Assembly (NCBI GenBank): GCA_944381635.1
Contig: CALWLY010000010.1
Location: 29,750-93,749 of the forward strand
Origin: an uncultured Lachnospiraceae bacterium
GTDB lineage: Bacteria > Bacillota > Clostridia > Lachnospirales > Lachnospiraceae
Reading direction: 5' to 3'
Length of the DNA: 64,000 bases
Below the pieces are notes generated by a model. It saw only the letters and a list, made by a program, of their open reading frames with translations. It searched no databases and was not told where the DNA came from. The position numbers were made by a program, and so were the translations under genes. Within the stretch, counting starts at the first letter, position 1, and every line of letters begins with the position of its first letter. Of this stretch, positions 61,740-64,000 are shown piece by piece.

Positions 61740-62816
61740 TTACAGAAACCTCCTCCTGTTTTCCGTACACAAAATACTTTTTTCCTGCTGATAAAAAACT
61801 CTTTTTCTTCCTTTTCGGTATCGTCCCAGCCTCTGCCATAAAACTGCCGTCAAAAAGAGCACCATGCATAACATATATTTCTGCACGTTATCTCCGCCGC
61901 TCCCACTTGCCGGATAAACCTCAGAACACTGCCATGCCGTCAGGAAACACAGTACAAATTCTATGATTATCCATAGTGTTTCTGCACTGTACTTCTTTTT
62001 CTTCCTTGTCTCAAATTTCTCCAGAGCAATCAACAGTTCCTCAAGAGTTGCATACCTTTCCTTTCTTTCCTTTTTCAGACATTTCTCTGTGATATACTGC
62101 AGTCCATAGGGAATCACCGACTCTTTTTCCCACTGTATTCGTCTCTGCTCTTCTGTTCCAGGCTCTGCTCCGGTCAACATTCTATAAAGCACCATGCCGA
62201 TCCCGTAAATATCGCTTCTCTTATCAACACACCTTTTTGCCGGATCCATCTCCACCTGTTCGGGAGGTGCATAAAGAAGGCTTCCTGCATGGGGAGCTTT
62301 TACTTCCTCATATCCTGCTACCACGCTTCCAAAGTCGACCAGCCTTACCTCTTCCCCATCAAGAATGATATTGGAAGGCTTTAAATCCAAATACAGCATA
62401 GGAGGATTAGCGTGATGCAGACACATAAGTGCACGAATGATCTCCTTCGTATATCCTATAGCCTCCTGCACTTGAATTTTCCCTTCTTTCAATCGCTCTT
62501 CCAATGTAATTCCTTCGATACAATCCATAATGAGATAGATCTTCTCTCCCTCACTGAAAAAATCCACAATTCTTGGAAACCAGATATGTTTCGCTGTTTT
62601 TAAAAATTCAAGCTCAGCCAGGAGGCTTTTCGTCTGGTTCACTATATTTCCATTCTCTCCTCTGATCTTTCCCATGGAAATTTCTTTGCATGCCCAGTAT
62701 TTTTCCAGCCTTATATCCCATACCTTATATACTTTTCCCATCCCGCCGTTTCCAAGAGACTCTATAACTGCATATTTATCCTGAAGCAATTTTTCTCCTT
62801 CTTTGTCTGTTTTCAA
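61740..62816 (-). CDS. Serine/threonine protein kinase with a C-terminal membrane region
   Basis: A 358-residue Hanks-type kinase. The glycine loop is LGNGGMGKVYKVW, the ATP lysine is Lys44 (ACKE), the catalytic loop is YLDLKPSN with Asp144 (the usual HRD is YLD), and DFG is Asp161. After residue 280 two hydrophobic segments follow, with no PASTA repeats, so it is not the PrkC type. The TTG at 62816 has AGGAGG five bases upstream; another TTG at 62789 also has AAGGAG. A PP2C-like gene precedes it by 79 bases. Its substrate is unknown. Confidence 0.85.
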   Translation of the reverse strand: MKTDKEGEKLLQDKYAVIESLGNGGMGKVYKVWDIRLEKYWACKEISMGKIRGENGNIVNQTKSLLAELEFLKTAKHIWFPRIVDFFSEGEKIYLIMDCIEGITLEERLKEGKIQVQEAIGYTKEIIRALMCLHHANPPMLYLDLKPSNIILDGEEVRLVDFGSVVAGYEEVKAPHAGSLLYAPPEQVEMDPAKRCVDKRSDIYGIGMVLYRMLTGAEPGTEEQRRIQWEKESVIPYGLQYITEKCLKKERKERYATLEELLIALEKFETRKKKKYSAETLWIIIEFVLCFLTAWQCSEVYPASGSGGDNVQKYMLCMVLFLTAVLWQRLGRYRKGRKRVFYQQEKSILCTENRRRFL

Positions 62817-62895
62817 GTTTTCCTCCTCTCTTTTGTTTTACTCATCTGATTTCTTTCTATAATTTCGCTGGTCTGCACATTTCATCTCTTCCCCT

Positions 62896-63543
62896 TTATT
62901 TGCTCTTTCTGCACCTTTTTTCTGCCAAAGCTACCAAAACTTCTGCCTTGTCTTCATTTTTCTTTGTTCCCGATGCCTTGCTTAAAAAATCATAATTTCC
63001 AATGCGGAGAGCCGGATATTTTCTTGTCAATTTACCTTTGAGTATAATAGGGCTTACCAAAGGAAAACTCCCTATGCTCCGTTTTAAATAAGCGGCTTTT
63101 CTGTGTTCTCCTTTTACAAGCGCTTTTGCTCTATTTTTACCCAAACAGCAGCACTGTCCGTATCCCCATTGAAGAAAAAGATAATCTCTGTTTTTAACAA
63201 GAAGGACCAAAGCTGATGTTCCCATCCTCTGCCCCTTTCTTTTTCCCAATAAGCATATTTCATCTCTCAGCAAATATATTTGCCGGCGCACACTTCTTTC
63301 ATATCTTTTCTTCCACCTTCTTCCTGAAATGACTCGAATTCCTTCTCTGTAAAACCAATCCGTCATCTTTGTGACTATCATCCCACTCACTGTTTCACCT
63401 TCCGACAATCCATAAACTCCCTCACAAATGACAGCAAAAACCACCTCCCCATCTTTGATCTTAATTTGCTGCAGTGAAAGCGATGTTTCATTTTTTTCTT
63501 TTAAACTGCCTTTTTCCCATAAATAATCTGTTTTTAAATGCAT
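62896..63543 (-). CDS. Degenerate PP2C-like protein
   Basis: A 215-residue protein with the outline of a PPM/PP2C phosphatase. KNETSLSL takes the place of the RxxNED box, FAVICEGVYGLSEGE that of FxVxDGMGGHxxGE, and GTSALVLLVKNRDYLFLQWGYG the GTTA and GDSR parts (quoted here as GTSALVLLV and LQWGYG). Two metal-binding aspartates are missing (D to T, D to E) and the end DNxT box is weak. It may bind but not cleave phosphoproteins. The ATG at 63543 is preferred; a TTG at 63585 is possible. Confidence 0.6.
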   Translation of the reverse strand: MHLKTDYLWEKGSLKEKNETSLSLQQIKIKDGEVVFAVICEGVYGLSEGETVSGMIVTKMTDWFYREGIRVISGRRWKKRYERSVRRQIYLLRDEICLLGKRKGQRMGTSALVLLVKNRDYLFLQWGYGQCCCLGKNRAKALVKGEHRKAAYLKRSIGSFPLVSPIILKGKLTRKYPALRIGNYDFLSKASGTKKNEDKAEVLVALAEKRCRKSK

Positions 63544-63849
63544 GTCCCTCTTCTTTCCGAAATCATTAGCTATTGATCTTTGCAATCGTGAATACCTCTT
63601 TGAAAAATGCTAATATCATACGTTATTTAACGATGATGCCAGATACCATACATAAAATAAAAGAATGGAATATAAAAAGAATTAAAAAGCAAAAAGCAGC
63701 GTCAGTGTACAGAACTGAGGCGTATTGTCCCCTATACACCGATGCTAAATGTTAGAAATGAAAATAGAAAATTATAAATGAAAGATAGGTACAAATTGAG
63801 TCTAGGATGAAATGTGAAACCAGAAAAGAACTTTATATTTTCTATGATG
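63544..63849 (-). other. AT-rich spacer between the rRNA operon end and the PP2C-like gene
   Basis: No convincing gene. An inverted repeat, ATCAT-A-CGTTA-TT-TAACG-ATGAT (63615-63637), lies about 75 bases before the PP2C-like start and overlaps a possible TATGAT box. It may be the control site of the phosphatase-kinase pair. A 60-codon plus-strand ORF here has no ribosome site. Confidence 0.4.
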
Positions 63850-63880
63850 CAAAAAAAGCCTCTATCCTGCGATAAAGACT
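63850..63880 (-). terminator. Terminator of the rRNA operon
   Basis: AGTCTTTAT and ATAGAGGCT pair around CGCAGG on the minus strand, with a run of seven T following. It lies about 90 bases after the 23S 3' end. Confidence 0.85.
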
Positions 63881-63972
63881 TTTGAACTCTTCTTTATACC
63901 TTCAAAACCGAACACTGAAATCCTACGACTCTCTTCCGACTTCCGTCTCTTCCCTTCCGCAACTCTTCTCCT

Positions 63973-64000
63973 GGATAAGCCCTCGACCGATTAGTACTGG
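63973..64000 (-). rRNA. 23S rRNA, 3' terminal fragment (cut by window edge)
   Basis: On the minus strand the last bases read CCAGTACTAATCGGTCGAGG then GCTTATCC, the conserved 3' end of bacterial 23S rRNA. Its final eight bases close the terminal helix with the 5' end. The gene continues beyond the window. No 5S gene follows before the terminator. Confidence 0.9.

Noticed and set aside
63573..63755. A 60-codon plus-strand ORF between the PP2C-like gene and rRNA terminator
   Set aside because: There is no ribosome site, no family resemblance, and it starts inside the upstream region of the minus-strand gene.
63881..63972. Possible 5S rRNA after 23S
   Set aside because: The spacer is only about 90 bases and lacks the 5S terminal helix and conserved loops.

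Overview
The window reads as a chromosomal segment of a spore-forming, low-to-moderate-GC Firmicute, most likely a Lachnospiraceae member close to Blautia. The evidence is a complete spoIIIAA-AH cluster, spoIVB, a PolC-type replicative polymerase, and an LplB/YtcP-type sugar importer without its own ATPase. The MEP isoprenoid genes dxs and ispG and a rimP-nusA-ylxR-L7Ae-infB-rbfA block fit the same picture. Only the first kilobase (pyrB end, pyrI and a DtxR-type regulator) is on the plus strand. Every other gene, the tRNA and the 23S rRNA are on the minus strand, so replication probably runs from the right end towards the left.

Layout, left to right: (1) 1-1103, pyrimidine synthesis and a metal-dependent regulator. 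(2) 1375-4603, a DUF368 polyprenyl-phosphate transporter, a PhoU-like protein, a PiT phosphate permease and a small membrane protein. (3) 4892-15757, spoIVB, recN, argR, nadK, tlyA, dxs, ispA, xseB, xseA, nusB and an Asp23 protein. (4) 15852-20250, a surface transglutaminase-like protein, prfC and deoB. (5) 20374-25697, the spoIIIA cluster. (6) 26030-40123, pnp, rpsO, a cell-wall hydrolase, an MFS carrier, ribF, truB, nrnA-like, rbfA, infB, L7Ae-like, ylxR, nusA and rimP. (7) 40145-42756, a repeat-rich stretch, a solitary tRNA-Glu and a two-gene DUF3440/ParB module. (8) 42952-48757, polC and ispG. (9) 48972-61342, an accessory carbohydrate/peptide locus. (10) 61740-64000, a Ser/Thr kinase, a degenerate PP2C-like protein and the 3' end of a 23S rRNA gene.

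The most system-like region is 48972-61430. A strong promoter with a palindromic operator drives two permeases and a binding lipoprotein. Then come an intracellular GH18, an M17 aminopeptidase, a GH29 fucosidase, a 1175-residue CBM9-like/transglutaminase-fold protein and a LacI regulator. None of the enzymes has a signal peptide. The set is best explained as uptake and intracellular breakdown of fucosylated glycans or glycopeptides, although the substrate is an inference. A second candidate is the overlapping DUF3440 (PAPS-reductase-like) and ParB-like pair, which resembles the IbrA/IbrB pair.

Two intergenic patterns recur. The first is a terminator whose U-tract is re-used as one arm of a second perfect 16-23 bp hairpin, seen at four loci. 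The second is a GC-rich structured repeat next to three of these, which is tandemly arrayed between tRNA-Glu and rimP. Start codons were adjusted by eye using ribosome binding sites; where I did so the alternatives are given. No database search was run, so family names rest on motif recognition.
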